Origin: Nigrospora sphaerica
Lineage: Eukaryota; Ascomycota; Sordariomycetes; Amphisphaeriales; Apiosporaceae
DNA length: 64,000 nt
Reading direction: 5' to 3'
Assembly: GCA_018287875.1 (NCBI GenBank)
Contig: JAGVVL010000009.1
Span: 1,674,001 to 1,738,000 of the forward strand
Each line of letters begins with the position of its first letter. Position 1 is the stretch's first letter. The notes under the pieces are model-generated. The model was not told where the DNA came from. It searched no databases and worked only from the letters and a program-made list of their open reading frames with translations. Below, one piece after another: positions 11,741 to 21,806 of this stretch. A program made the translations under genes and the position numbers.

Positions 11741-13386
11741 ATGGCCGACGAAAAGAAAAAGGTCATCGAGCTGGACGGCCGCACTGGCGAGGGTGGCGGC
11801 CAGCTCGTCCGCATCGCCGTTGCCCTGTCTGCCGTCATGTCACATCCCATCCGCATCACCAACGTCCGCGGCAACCGCAGCGGACCTCGGGGAGGAGGTA
11901 AGTACTTGACTGATGGGATCCGAGGGGGGAGGCACGAGGCAGGAGAACCACTCCATTTGTGGTGCCATATACACATAGGCACACTCCTTACCTGCATCCT
12001 ACTTCAAGTACCTACCTGGGTATCTAAGTGATCAAGCACACCTGCCCTTCCTGTCATCTTCCCCATCTCCTTTCCCTGACTTGTTCATATGAAGCCACTC
12101 ATATCCCAACCCGTCCCATCCTGTACTTTCCACAATACCCATCCACCCCAAATTTTCCATGGCACATGGGGGCTCCCCTCCGTGTCCTGCCTATCTCTCA
12201 TCAGCTACCGGCAAAATGAAGACTAACGCCATCCCGTGGCCTAGGTCTCAAGGGCCAGCACGTCTCGTCCATACGGTGGCTCGTGCAAGCCACGGCCGCC
12301 GAAGTAACGGGCCTTTCGGTCGGCAGCCACACCTTGGAGTTCCGGCCGCTGGTGCCGCCAGCAGCGGCGCTGGATGACAAGCGCAAGCTGAAGATTGTGG
12401 CCGACTCGAGCGCCGCCAGCGCCATGCTCATCTTCCAGGCCATCTTCCCGTACCTGCTGTTCGCAGGCACCAAGCACGGCGCGCCCATCGACCTCGAGAT
12501 CCAGGGCGGCACCAACGTCGCCTTCGCGCCGTCCTTCGAGTTCCTTGACCAGGTCTTCCTTCCCACGCTGCAGGACCGCTTCGGCATCGTGGTCGACCGC
12601 CGCCTCCAGAAGCGCAGCTTCAGCCAGGGCCCCTCGCAGCGCGGCAGCGTGCGCTTCCGCATCTACCCCCTCGAGCGCGGTGCGCCCCTGCTGCTGCAGA
12701 AGCCGTGGGACCGCCGCGCCCTGGCCGCCGACGACTTCGACGTCGACGCCATCGACGTCAGCATCGTCGTGCCCTCCGCCCTCCACGCGCCGCTGCAGGA
12801 AGCCCTGGCTAGAGACCTCGACGCCCTGTTCCCCGGCACCGACGTCCACTTCCGCGTCGTCGAGGACAGCGGCCACGACTCGCGCATGTACGCCCTGCTG
12901 GTGGCCCGCTCCGCCGCCGGCCTGCGCTGGAGCCGCGACTACCTCTATGACCAAAAGTACAAGAACAAGAGCCCCGCCACCCTCAGCGGCGAGATCTCGC
13001 GCCATGTCACCGAGGCCCTCTTCGACGAGCTCGCCCTGCGCGGCGCCGTCGACGAGCACATGCAGGACCAGCTCGTCATCTTCCAGGCCCTGGCCCACGG
13101 CCAGTCCAACTTCCACCGAGGCGCCGAGCCCGCCGACAGCGTAGTTACCCATACTGAGGACTCGGGTGTCGAGGAAGACGACGACGACGACATCGACGCG
13201 GCCCTGGCGAAGCTCACGCTGGAGAAGCGCTTGCGACGCGACAAGACGGAGAAGCCATTCGGCGAGGGCAGCACCCACACCACCACGGCCCGCTGGGTGT
13301 GTAGCGAGTTGCTACCGCAGGTCAAGTGGTACAACAAGGGAAGCATCGTCGAGGGTGCGGGAGTGGCATCCCCCCTGTCGGGGTAG
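11741..13386 (+). CDS. RTCA: RNA 3'-terminal phosphate cyclase (RtcA type)
   Basis: Predicted exons are 11741-11897 and 12245-13386, giving 432 aa. The donor is GTAAGT; the acceptor CTAG restores the family motif RGPRGGGLKGQH across the junction. The enzyme uses ATP to convert an RNA 3'-phosphate into a 2',3'-cyclic phosphate through a covalent histidine-AMP. Residues 10-28 carry the signature ELDGRTGEGGGQLVRIAVAL. Residues 394-403 (GSTHTTTARW region) contain the histidine at about 397 that corresponds to the nucleotidylated His. Its presence separates this protein from the non-catalytic rRNA factor Rcl1. The protein is about 90 aa longer than bacterial RtcA. Part of the extra length is an acidic then basic insertion at about 360-392 (acidic run EEDDDDDID) placed just before the active-site His. 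The 347-nt intron is long for this window. Confidence 0.93.
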
Positions 13387-13707
13387 AGCCGGCACGTTCC
13401 ATTTGTACACAACCGATGATACCCCATTCCGTCCCCCTTGCCTTCTGGCGTGGTTGCAGAAACTTGTAATCAGAGAGAGCCGAAGGGGGCAAGTCAATGT
13501 GATTTTATTTCCGCTCAGAACCGTAGTATCACTAAACCTGTGCCCCGGTGTCTATGCCCGACCAGCCCCATAGCTCAAGGGGATCACCAACGCCGACCCG
13601 ACCAACGCCCGCATCTTCCGCAAGCCGGCGGCAGAAAACCCATTCAGCGGCAACCCCTTGTAAATGACAGCCACCGTAAACAATACTCTTCTGCTATATA
13701 GAACATT
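13387..13707. other. Convergent 3' region
   Basis: About 320 nt lie between the stop codons of the converging cyclase and phosphodiesterase genes. It should hold both 3' untranslated regions. No other feature is seen. Confidence 0.6.
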
Positions 13708-16094
13708 CTAACCTGACCCTGCCCCAGTAAGCTTGTCCCAAATTCCGTCGGCTTTTCCTTTCATCCACTCCCACAGCTCCTCCAAGCTCTTGAACCGCTG
13801 GCTGCCCTCGCCGCCGCCTTGAGGGTGCGGACGGTCCGGGGGGCCCGTCTCGACGGGGTCGACTCCCAAGGTCTTGCTGGGCGGCTGGCTCTGCGAGACG
13901 GGGTCGACCCCCACGGATATGGTCGGGGCCGAGCTGTGCGTGGCAGTAGGGCTGGTTGTGGCCGACGGGGCGACCGAGCCGTCGTCTGTGGGACCGAAAC
14001 TTTTCGACGTCTGCGTCTCGGCTGCGATAGTTGACGAGGAGAGGGGGTGAGCGGTGGTGAGGTCGTCCAGGTCTTCGATGGCGGTCCCGGGGCCGTGGAG
14101 CCCAATGGGCTTCAAGGGGAGGCGCAACGTTCCGTTGTTCGGTTTCGGCTCCATGCCCACCGAGTCGCAAAGCATGTTGTACACCTCGATGTTCTCTGGC
14201 TGGGGGTCAGTACTGCTTCTACCGTACACGGCGGCCCCCGGAACGTGGATCATCACTTACGGAAGGGTTCGATCTTGCTGTGGGGCGCATGGGGGAAAGC
14301 AGGGCCTCGCGCGATGAATATAGCCCGCATCAGAGGGTGTTCGTGGTCATACCCATGCAGCCCGCGCGGGTCGTAGGTTAGGCCCTTTGCCTTGGCCTCT
14401 TTGATATCAAACTCCTTCCGTGAAACTATGGCCCAGCCTGCTTTGGGCACGATCCAGAGCGGCGCGATGCGATCGTTCTTGGAGAAGTGATAGCGCTCAG
14501 GCATGTCTTTATCCTTCAGGTATATCTCGAAGTTGGGGTTGTCCCCGAGGTTCTCGAGCGCCTGCCGGTGTAGCAGGCCAAGGTCGGCCGCGACTTTGGG
14601 CCGGATGCCAACCAAGGGCCAGCCGTCGACGTGCTCGACCTTGGTCATGTCCAGAACGTCGTCAATCTGAACCATGCGCGAAATGTCCGTGCTCGCCATG
14701 CCGTGATCCGACACCACAATGACGTTGACAATATTGGTGAGGTTTCGCTCCTCAAGGCCGTGGAAAAGCTGGTCCAGCATGGTGTCGACGTCACGGATGG
14801 TGGAGCGGATCTCGGTGCTGTTGGGGCCGTACTTATGACCATCGGCGTCGATATTGGGCACGTACGCCGCCACGAGCTGCGGTCTCAAGTCGCTGGCGTT
14901 GGCGTCGGGGTCCTCGATGCCCGGCTTGTCAAAGAACTCTAGGATCCTGGCAGCCTTGTCGGCCAGCTTCTCCTTTCCATTGTACCGGTCCAGGAAGCTC
15001 GGCTCCGTGCTCAGGATGTGGGCTTCGCTGCCCGGCCACATGTGCACGGCAGTACGGATGCCTTGGCTCTCGGCCGTTACCCAGAACGGCTCGCCTCCCC
15101 ACCACTTCGGATCCATACTTCTCGCTGTGTCTGTGTAGTAGAACTCGGCCTCAAGCTGGGGGTCCCAGAATGTGTTCCCAACGACACCATGGCTCTCTGG
15201 GTACAGTCCCGTGGCGATGGTGTAGTGATTCGGGAAAGTTACCGAGGGGAAGGACGGATTCATGTACAGGGGCGAGACGCCCTCCTTCACAAAGGCGTTC
15301 AGCCTCGGCGTCAGGCCGCGCTGCAGAAAGTCGGCACGAAAGCCGTCGAGACTGATGATCAGGGTCGTGGGGGCGAACAGGGCGGTGCCGTTGCTGACAT
15401 AGCCGTGCGCCGCCCGCTTCTTGGCGGCCGACAGCTTCCACGCCAGGAGGACAAGGAAGGCAAAGCCCACAACAATCAGAGTGTGGAGGAAGATCCACCG
15501 CGTCCAGCGTCGTCTCTTCTGGCCGGCCTCGGCCGTTGAGCACAGGCGGAGGCGTTGGCGGTCGAGTTCGTCGCTGTCGTCGCGGTCGCTGCTCTCGCCC
15601 GTGGCACTGCCCTCCTTCATGGCGCCCGACTCCATCTCGTACATGAGCTGGCTGTCCTCGCCATGGCGCGCCTCGCTCAGCAGCCGGTCCCTCTTGTCCT
15701 TGCGCCGCGCGCGGCGGTTGCTTCGCTTCTCGTCGTGTAGATTCTCGGTCGAGCTTGTCTGCGCCGAACTGCTTGAGGGTCGGCGGTGGCCGCCGTTCAG
15801 CATGCGCAGGGGGTTGGGAAAGGCGAGGCCGCTGCCGCGCCGGGGCCGGTCCTGCTTCGCACGGCTGTCGGCGACAAGCCGGTGCATCTCCTCCTCTTCC
15901 ATCAGGACCATGCGGTCGCGGGCTCGTAGCTCGCGGCTGTTCCGGGCGCGGGCGATAAGCTCGTCGTCATCGCTGTCCGTGTCCTGCTCGCTGCGGCTGC
16001 TGTTGAGGGAGGCAGCGTCGTCATCGTAGGCGGCGGGTGACAGCAGGCCGCCGCCCTGCTTTTCTAGCGAGCCGTCGGATGGGTGGAGAGGCAT
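13708..16094 (-). CDS. Type II membrane nucleotide pyrophosphatase/phosphodiesterase (NPP family)
   Basis: Predicted exons are 16094-14261 and 14195-13708 (65-nt intron, GTAAGT donor), giving 773 aa and restoring EPFQNIEVYN. The enzyme hydrolyses phosphodiester or pyrophosphate bonds of nucleotides in the ecto or lumenal space, like yeast Npp1/Npp2. Residues 1-195 are an unusually long, charged, Ser-rich cytosolic tail. Residues 200-220 form the single signal-anchor helix (WIFLHTLIVVGFAFLVLLAW). The alkaline-phosphatase-like domain follows with Asp250 (LIISLDGF), nucleophile Thr286 in SVTFPNHYTI, Asp416/His420 in NIDADGHKYGP, Asp463-His464 in VSDHGM and His584 in GYDHEHP, so the two-metal site looks complete. 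Potential N-glycosylation sites such as NGT, NAS, NST and NLT lie lumenally. A Pro/Ser/Thr-rich tail from about 612 ends in a Trp-containing helix. Confidence 0.93.
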
Positions 16095-17029
16095 CGCGCA
16101 CGAAGTTGGACCGGCTTGGTGGTGGTGAGTCTATGTGCTTCGATTCATGCGAGAGCCGCGAGGGGCATCGTCATGGCGAGGGTGCTGTTTTGTGCGGCGG
16201 GCGCGCGTTGCCCAGTTGAGTGTCGCACTGCTGATGTGCGTCGAGACCTTGATGAGTAGCAGTGAAGTAGTGCGGAAGGGAGGAAGGGGACTCTTAGAGG
16301 CTATCTATCGTGCTTTCCATCCAACTAATATAGTACTTCCTATCTAGGTAAACAGGTACTTGCTTATTTAGCGGCCTACTTTACGTATCAGAGTAAGTGC
16401 TCGACTTACACATACAGCTACGTATTTACACCCTAATAAATTTGAGGCACGACCCAGGAATTGCCCGGCAATCAATTGCCCCGTCCGTGACTGACGGCCG
16501 ACGTACTTCTCATACGTTGCAATCGTGGCATCCATACTTGCAAGAGCCTCTAATATTAGTGGGACAAGGAAGAGGCAGGGGTCCTTCCTGATACGAGCTC
16601 GATTTACAGACCCTCCAGCGCATTAATGCGCCCAAACTCCCCCTCTGCATGCACTAATTGTCTTTGCCGCTCCCTCGGCGGATGACGGCCAGGTCTGTGC
16701 ACCGGACAGTCCCGATTCTGGTCCGCTGCCAGGTACAACACCTTATTCGTCCAGGGGCCCAGTTCGGGAAAGAAGTAATTTGCCTTCACCTCGTGGCCCC
16801 GTCAATGATCAAGAGGAAATTGGATGGTTCTCGTGACTTCGCGACACCGCCCTGCCTTCCCAACGTGTCACATTGTACAGGTTCCTTTAGCGGCAGGGCC
16901 GTCTGGAGGGCGTATTCATTCGGCTGGGACCGCTGCAGGACAGCGGTGCGATGCGCCAAATATCACCGATAGCTACAGGCACCTGACAGCGACGAGCCCG
17001 GCTCTCCATGTCCCAGCGCCGGCACTCAC
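16095..17029. other. Intergenic region between NPP and RAD2
   Basis: This is the promoter side of the phosphodiesterase gene and the 3' side of RAD2. It contains AGGTA-type motifs near 16343-16360. A 61-codon minus frame at 16604-16789 has no ATG start and an upstream stop, so I do not call it a gene. Confidence 0.5.
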
Positions 17030-20000
17030 TCAGGCTCCAGCGCCTTTGGGTTTTTTGCCTTTCCGTTTCCTCCGGCCAAGATCTTCTTCTTCGTCTTCCT
17101 CGACTTCGTTGCTCTCTGTCACATTGCTCTCTGTCACACCCTCAACGGCGTCGTCCACGTCTTGCCCAACGCCAGCGGTTTTCTTGGCTTGTTGCCGGCG
17201 ACGGCCGGCCGATGCTGGTGCAACCTCAAGTGGCGCAATTTCACTCAAGTTTTCGACAAGAGCGTTGGCTCGAAGCTTGTTGACAGCCTCGACCATGCGC
17301 TTGCTACTTTGCACCCGATGCCGAGGCGCAAAGGCCTCTTTGGCACCCACTCCCACACCGCCTTCGAAGTACCTCGTAATGTTGCTCTGCGTCCCTTCGG
17401 CTTCGCGCCGGTTCATGTCCCGGATGACGGGGACGAGTACTTCGTCAGTACGCTCCTGACTCCACCCAATGGTTGACATGAGGAACCGGCGCAGGCCGTC
17501 GACGTCGGGCACGCCCCACTGGAACTGCTCCGGATCACTGTCAACTTCGGGCTTCAGATACGCATCGAAAACGGTAGGGTTAGGAAAGCCAAGCGGAAGG
17601 AAGAGTCTCGACGCCTGCGACTTGCGGAACTTTTTTCGAAACGACGAATGCGCATCCGCTTCTTTAGGCCGATTGTTGTTCTGGACGTCTTGCCACCAAT
17701 CCCGGAACGCTTCGAGGCCCTCCTTGCCCGGGAACTCGGAGAGGATCTCGACAGCTGTGACTGGCCCAACCCCTGGCAGGCCTTCGGTATAGTCGGATCC
17801 CAGCAGCTGAGCAAGCGCTATCAGTTGCTCCCGGGACAGTGACAGCTCCTTTTCCAGGTCGGATGCCAGATAGCACTCGACCAGTTTATTGCTGTTGAAC
17901 ATGTTCTTGTACACCCGTGTGCCGCCGAAAAGAAACGTGTCGGAGTCGTCCGTTACTATGCCGTCCACCAGGCCCAGCGTCACGAGTTCAGCGCACTGGG
18001 CCTCGGCTTCCATTGGCGCAGTGATGTAAGGAATACCGAACAGTCGTAGCAAAGCCTGGCACTCCGTAATCATGATCTGTGTGACTTCGTCGGCATCTCT
18101 CCTGTCCTTCTTCTGTTGAGTTCGAAGAGCCTTTAGCTCACGCTCGTATGCATCCTGGTTCTCTTGCTCCGATTTGTTGTTCAGCTGACTGGCAAACCTC
18201 GCGTGCTCCTCGGCCTCCTCGGCCATTTGGGCCAAGAGTTCTTCGTCTTCGGGGTCACTGAATTCATCTTCCGCATCTTCGTCGCCATTGGCGAACAGTT
18301 CTCCATCCATATCGGGCATAGTACCTCCAATGTCCTCTCGTTCCGTGTGCGAGGCGCTGACGTCTTGGTGTTCGGGCTCAGGCGGTGCCGCTTGGACAGA
18401 CTCCATTGGCTGCGCAGGAGCAACAGTTGGCACGTCTTCAAATTCTGGCTCGGGGGACTCGGTACCGGCACGTTCGTTGATTTCCCTGGGCTCGGCGTCA
18501 TGGTTGACTGGGCCAGTATCGGCATCCGCGATATGCTGGTCTGCTCCCGAGCCCCTGTTAGATTGTGTGGTCGGTAGATCGGCTATGGCCAGAGAAGTCG
18601 GGAAAGAACCAGATGCCAGAGCAGCCGTGGGCGGTGCATCGATGATCTCAACGTCGCTCTCGCCGTCGGATGATACAATCTCAATGATTGCATCCTTTCT
18701 TCGGCGATTTTCTTCCTCGAGCGCTGCTTGGCGGTCTTCTTCGTTGATTTCGCGCTCTCGATCTCGCGCGTCTTTGACGGCATCTCGGATGTCCGACGCA
18801 TTCTCCACCATCCATGGTGGCAATGGTCGTGGTGCATCTTCTTCCTCGACTTCTTTCTCAAAGCCCCCGGCCAGGTCGTCTTCGACATCACCAGAAGGAC
18901 CACTGCCACCAGCTTCCGCTTCCACGTTTGGCTTGCTCTGTTCGGGTTTTCTCGCAAAGATACTGGATCTCCAGTCAAGTTTCTCAAAAGGCAGTGGCCC
19001 GCCGAAGGTGTTCTTTTGGTTGGCCATCGCCAGGCCGGCCGCGGACGCCGGCAATGGTGCCGTCTTCTTCTTTTTCCTGGCAGCCGATAAAGCAGCACCT
19101 AAGTCAATATCACTATCGCTGCTCGCATCGCTGCGCCGCCTCTTTGGGACCACTGCGCTTGCTCTCTTGTTGACCATATGCGCTATCATACTCCCACGGG
19201 CCGCCGTAACAGGTTTTGGTTGCTCGACAGCCTTCTGTGGCCACACCGGCAACGGGGCACCTTCGGACGCCTGCGGTTCGTCTCCAACTTGTGTTGGCCC
19301 GATGTGGTGGGCATGCTGGTTCTTCAACGACATGGCAATGGCGCGGTTGAGGTCCTCATCCTCGTCTTCTCGTAGCCTTTCCTCGGCCTGGCTTTCGAAG
19401 AGGGCGTCAACATCAGTTGAGGGATCGTGTACGAAGAGCGAGTCCTCTTCGGGGTCTTCTGTGCTGGATATGCCATAGATTTCTTGTTCGGCAACACCCT
19501 GGAGCTGTCGCTGTCGCGCATCAAGCTCCGCCGCAGACATCTTCACCTGTGGGAGTCTGTTCAGTCCCTCGATGGGCACATCTTCGAAATCGTCGTCGTC
19601 TTCTTCGTCCTCTTCCTCCTTGGTTTGGTACTGAAACTGGAGCTCGTCGACATCGATGGGCTTGTGGATCTCTCCTTGGTCCTTTTCTCTACTGACAACA
19701 CCAAGTGCCCAGCCGCCTTCGACACCTTCGTTCTTCACCAAAATGTACTCGCGGTCTCTTTCGCCGGCAATGCGTGCACTGCCGTTCAAAGTGAGATCGA
19801 TACCCGTCATTCCCGCTTCTTGCATGAGGCGTTGCGTCAAGTGATTCCTTTCCTGCACTCTCTCAATCTGAAATCTCGAGAAGGCCATGCGGTCTGGGAA
19901 CATTGCTTCCAATTGCTCCTTACTCAGACCCATCCTTAGCCGGCTGCGGAGTCTCGCGGCGTTGAGGATATTGTAGCGGTCCGCCGGCGGCAAGCTACGG

Positions 20001-20698
20001 AAGAACTCGCCCTCGAAGTCGATCTTACTGAAGTCGTAAAGGTTGATGTCTTCGCCGCTCTGGAATTGCCGGGCGTACTCTTCCAGTTCCTCAACACTCA
20101 TGATCCTGGGGTCCTCGGGTTTCCCCATTCCCTCTATGCTGGTGGGCAGCTCCGGGAGATGGTAGGCGTCTTTCTTGAAGAACTTTCTGCTCTTTCGACG
20201 CTCCTCCTGGCTCATGCCCACCTCGTCGACATAGACGAGCTGGTCAGCGGAGGGCAGCTCCTCCGCCGGCTCCTTTACTCGGGCCGTCCCGACGCCTCGC
20301 CTCTCCAGCTCGGCCTGCTTCTTACGCCTCTCTTCCTCCTCCTCGGCGGCGCGCTGCATCTGCACGGCGAGGAGTTTACCCGCCGTGCGCACAGCATCGT
20401 CGCGCCGGCCTTCTCTGCGCCGCTTGCGGGCTGTGATAGTCTGGCGCTTGAGCGCTGGGGCTCCGCCGTCGAAGACGAAAACGGGCTTGATGCCGAACCA
20501 CAGTAGCTTGCATATGCGCCGGAAGAAACCCACAATGTGGGAGTTGCGCAAGGCGTTGCCCTCCTTGTCGCGAACGGCCTTCAGGAATTGGTAGATCCAA
20601 ATGGAGGCATCGACGGCGAGGCGTTTCCGGTTGAGCGTCGCGAGGTTCGTCGGTCGCGCGCACGGCTGGACGACAGTCCAGAGTCCGGTCACGCCCAT
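17030..20698 (-). CDS. RAD2: XPG-family structure-specific nuclease, nucleotide excision repair (Rad2/Rad13)
   Basis: A single open exon encodes 1222 aa. It is the nuclear endonuclease that makes the 3' incision in nucleotide excision repair. The N domain begins MGVTGLWTVVQPCARP and contains LAVDASIWIYQFLKA and FVFDGGAPALKRQ within the first 100 residues. The I domain lies at about 868-960 with the acidic catalytic clusters APMEAEAQCAEL (about 895) and VTDDSDTFLFG (about 918). It is followed by the helix-hairpin-helix block QLLGSDYTEGLPGVGPVTA (about 966). The 700-residue acidic spacer between N and I domains is the mark that separates Rad2/XPG from Fen1 and Exo1. The spacer contains a ubiquitin-interacting-motif-like helix, DEDLNRAIAMSLK (about 445). 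Near residue 1103 the sequence QSNITRYF fits the PCNA-binding PIP box. The C-terminus is basic (RRKRKGKKPKG), a probable nuclear localisation signal. Confidence 0.96.
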   Translation of the reverse strand: MGVTGLWTVVQPCARPTNLATLNRKRLAVDASIWIYQFLKAVRDKEGNALRNSHIVGFFRRICKLLWFGIKPVFVFDGGAPALKRQTITARKRRREGRRDDAVRTAGKLLAVQMQRAAEEEEERRKKQAELERRGVGTARVKEPAEELPSADQLVYVDEVGMSQEERRKSRKFFKKDAYHLPELPTSIEGMGKPEDPRIMSVEELEEYARQFQSGEDINLYDFSKIDFEGEFFRSLPPADRYNILNAARLRSRLRMGLSKEQLEAMFPDRMAFSRFQIERVQERNHLTQRLMQEAGMTGIDLTLNGSARIAGERDREYILVKNEGVEGGWALGVVSREKDQGEIHKPIDVDELQFQYQTKEEEDEEDDDDFEDVPIEGLNRLPQVKMSAAELDARQRQLQGVAEQEIYGISSTEDPEEDSLFVHDPSTDVDALFESQAEERLREDEDEDLNRAIAMSLKNQHAHHIGPTQVGDEPQASEGAPLPVWPQKAVEQPKPVTAARGSMIAHMVNKRASAVVPKRRRSDASSDSDIDLGAALSAARKKKKTAPLPASAAGLAMANQKNTFGGPLPFEKLDWRSSIFARKPEQSKPNVEAEAGGSGPSGDVEDDLAGGFEKEVEEEDAPRPLPPWMVENASDIRDAVKDARDREREINEEDRQAALEEENRRRKDAIIEIVSSDGESDVEIIDAPPTAALASGSFPTSLAIADLPTTQSNRGSGADQHIADADTGPVNHDAEPREINERAGTESPEPEFEDVPTVAPAQPMESVQAAPPEPEHQDVSASHTEREDIGGTMPDMDGELFANGDEDAEDEFSDPEDEELLAQMAEEAEEHARFASQLNNKSEQENQDAYERELKALRTQQKKDRRDADEVTQIMITECQALLRLFGIPYITAPMEAEAQCAELVTLGLVDGIVTDDSDTFLFGGTRVYKNMFNSNKLVECYLASDLEKELSLSREQLIALAQLLGSDYTEGLPGVGPVTAVEILSEFPGKEGLEAFRDWWQDVQNNNRPKEADAHSSFRKKFRKSQASRLFLPLGFPNPTVFDAYLKPEVDSDPEQFQWGVPDVDGLRRFLMSTIGWSQERTDEVLVPVIRDMNRREAEGTQSNITRYFEGGVGVGAKEAFAPRHRVQSSKRMVEAVNKLRANALVENLSEIAPLEVAPASAGRRRQQAKKTAGVGQDVDDAVEGVTESNVTESNEVEEDEEEDLGRRKRKGKKPKGAGA

Positions 20699-21367
20699 GG
20701 CCGCGGCGACAGTGGCTCAACCGGAGGGGCCGTGGAGACGCGCGACGACTCGAGGAATGGTGAAGCGGCAAACTATGCTCTCACACCGGAATGCCGAGGG
20801 GTCGCATGGCGGCAATGAACAAAGCTGTTTCACGAACAGGGCAGTATTTGCACAAACGTGTGTATAGGGAACCGACTGCCAGTGAGGCCAGTAGGTCATA
20901 GAGTCGGATACACGACGTAATGGAAGTTCGTAGGTATGGATGAAAGAGAGCCAAGGTGCTTGTCGCTGGAAAACCAGCCCAGCTGCCCCCGGTCACGGCT
21001 TCTGCCTGCGGTAATGACGATGACTGTCCCTAGCGCGTCCCTGCCATGCGAGCTTGCAGCTAAACCCGATTCCTCTTTGAGTGACGGGCAGGCTGGCTAT
21101 CGATAAACCTTTACGCAGCCCCCACTGCAAGTCCCCCCTCCCTAGTTCCTGCCCCTACTCATCGTGGTTACTGTCGAGTGGAGGGGCATTCAAAAGTGTA
21201 CGGAAAGCCCGTGCCGTATGCAAACAACCCGTCCGCTTCCAAAGTCAAGAATCATCGTTTCTTTTCTTGGCCTGTAGAGGTGCCGCGTAGCTGGAATCTC
21301 GGGCCACCCGGATAGAAGTATCCTCCAACGCCGACTTGGACTTTTCCTACGCGACATTTTCTTCGGG
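20699..21367. other. Divergent promoter region RAD2 / NAA38
   Basis: About 670 nt separate the two divergent start codons. I see no conserved element that I can name. Confidence 0.5.
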
Positions 21368-21806
21368 ATGGTCGGCGCGGATGAGGGCCGACCTGGCGCG
21401 GCTGATACGGAACCATTCACCCGTGAGCCATCGGCGGGTGAGGCGTACCTCAATTCACTCATCAACAAGACACTACGGGTTCACACAACCGATTCCCGAT
21501 TGTTCGTGGGAACTTTTAAGTGCACTGATGCCGTGAGTCGGGCCCGCGGAACTTGGTCTCCTCCAGACTTTCACTGATGCCCGGCAGAATCGCAATGTCG
21601 TGCTTTCCCTCACGCATGAATACAGGCAGCCTACACAGCAGCAGATAGCAGAGGCTGCGGCAAAAGCGAGAGGCAGAAATTTCGCGGCAGACATGAGCTC
21701 GAGGTACATGGGGCTGGTGGTGGTGCCTGGTGAGCACATCGCCAAGATTGAAGTCGAGGAGTTCGTCAGTCAAATGAAGAACCGGCCTGTGCCCAACTTC
21801 CGTTAG
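21368..21806 (+). CDS. NAA38: NatC N-terminal acetyltransferase auxiliary subunit, LSm fold (Mak31/Naa38)
   Basis: Predicted exons are 21368-21532 and 21588-21806 (55-nt intron, GTGAGT donor, CTGAT-type branch, GGCAG acceptor), giving 127 aa. Residues from about 25 form a Sm-like fold: YLNSLINKTLRVHTTDSRLF and VGTFKCTDANRNVVLSL give the Sm1 motif across the splice junction, and SSRYMGLVVVPGEHIAKIEV is the Sm2 strand pair. The long middle segment QPTQQQIAEAAAKARGRNF is the extended loop found in Mak31/LSMD1 and absent from spliceosomal Sm proteins. The protein is expected to sit with Naa30 and Naa35 on ribosomes and help acetylate Met-hydrophobic N-termini. Confidence 0.9.

Noticed and set aside
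12241..13278. 345-codon open frame antisense to the RNA cyclase gene
   Set aside because: It is a shadow of the GC-rich coding strand: repetitive Val/Asp/Ala composition, no motif, and full overlap with a well supported exon.
16604..16789. 61-codon minus frame upstream of NPP
   Set aside because: Begins without ATG and is preceded by a stop in frame; no homologous block recognised.
18288..19478. 396-codon plus-strand frame inside RAD2
   Set aside because: Ser-rich shadow of the acidic Rad2 spacer; the Rad2 frame has domain support on the other strand.
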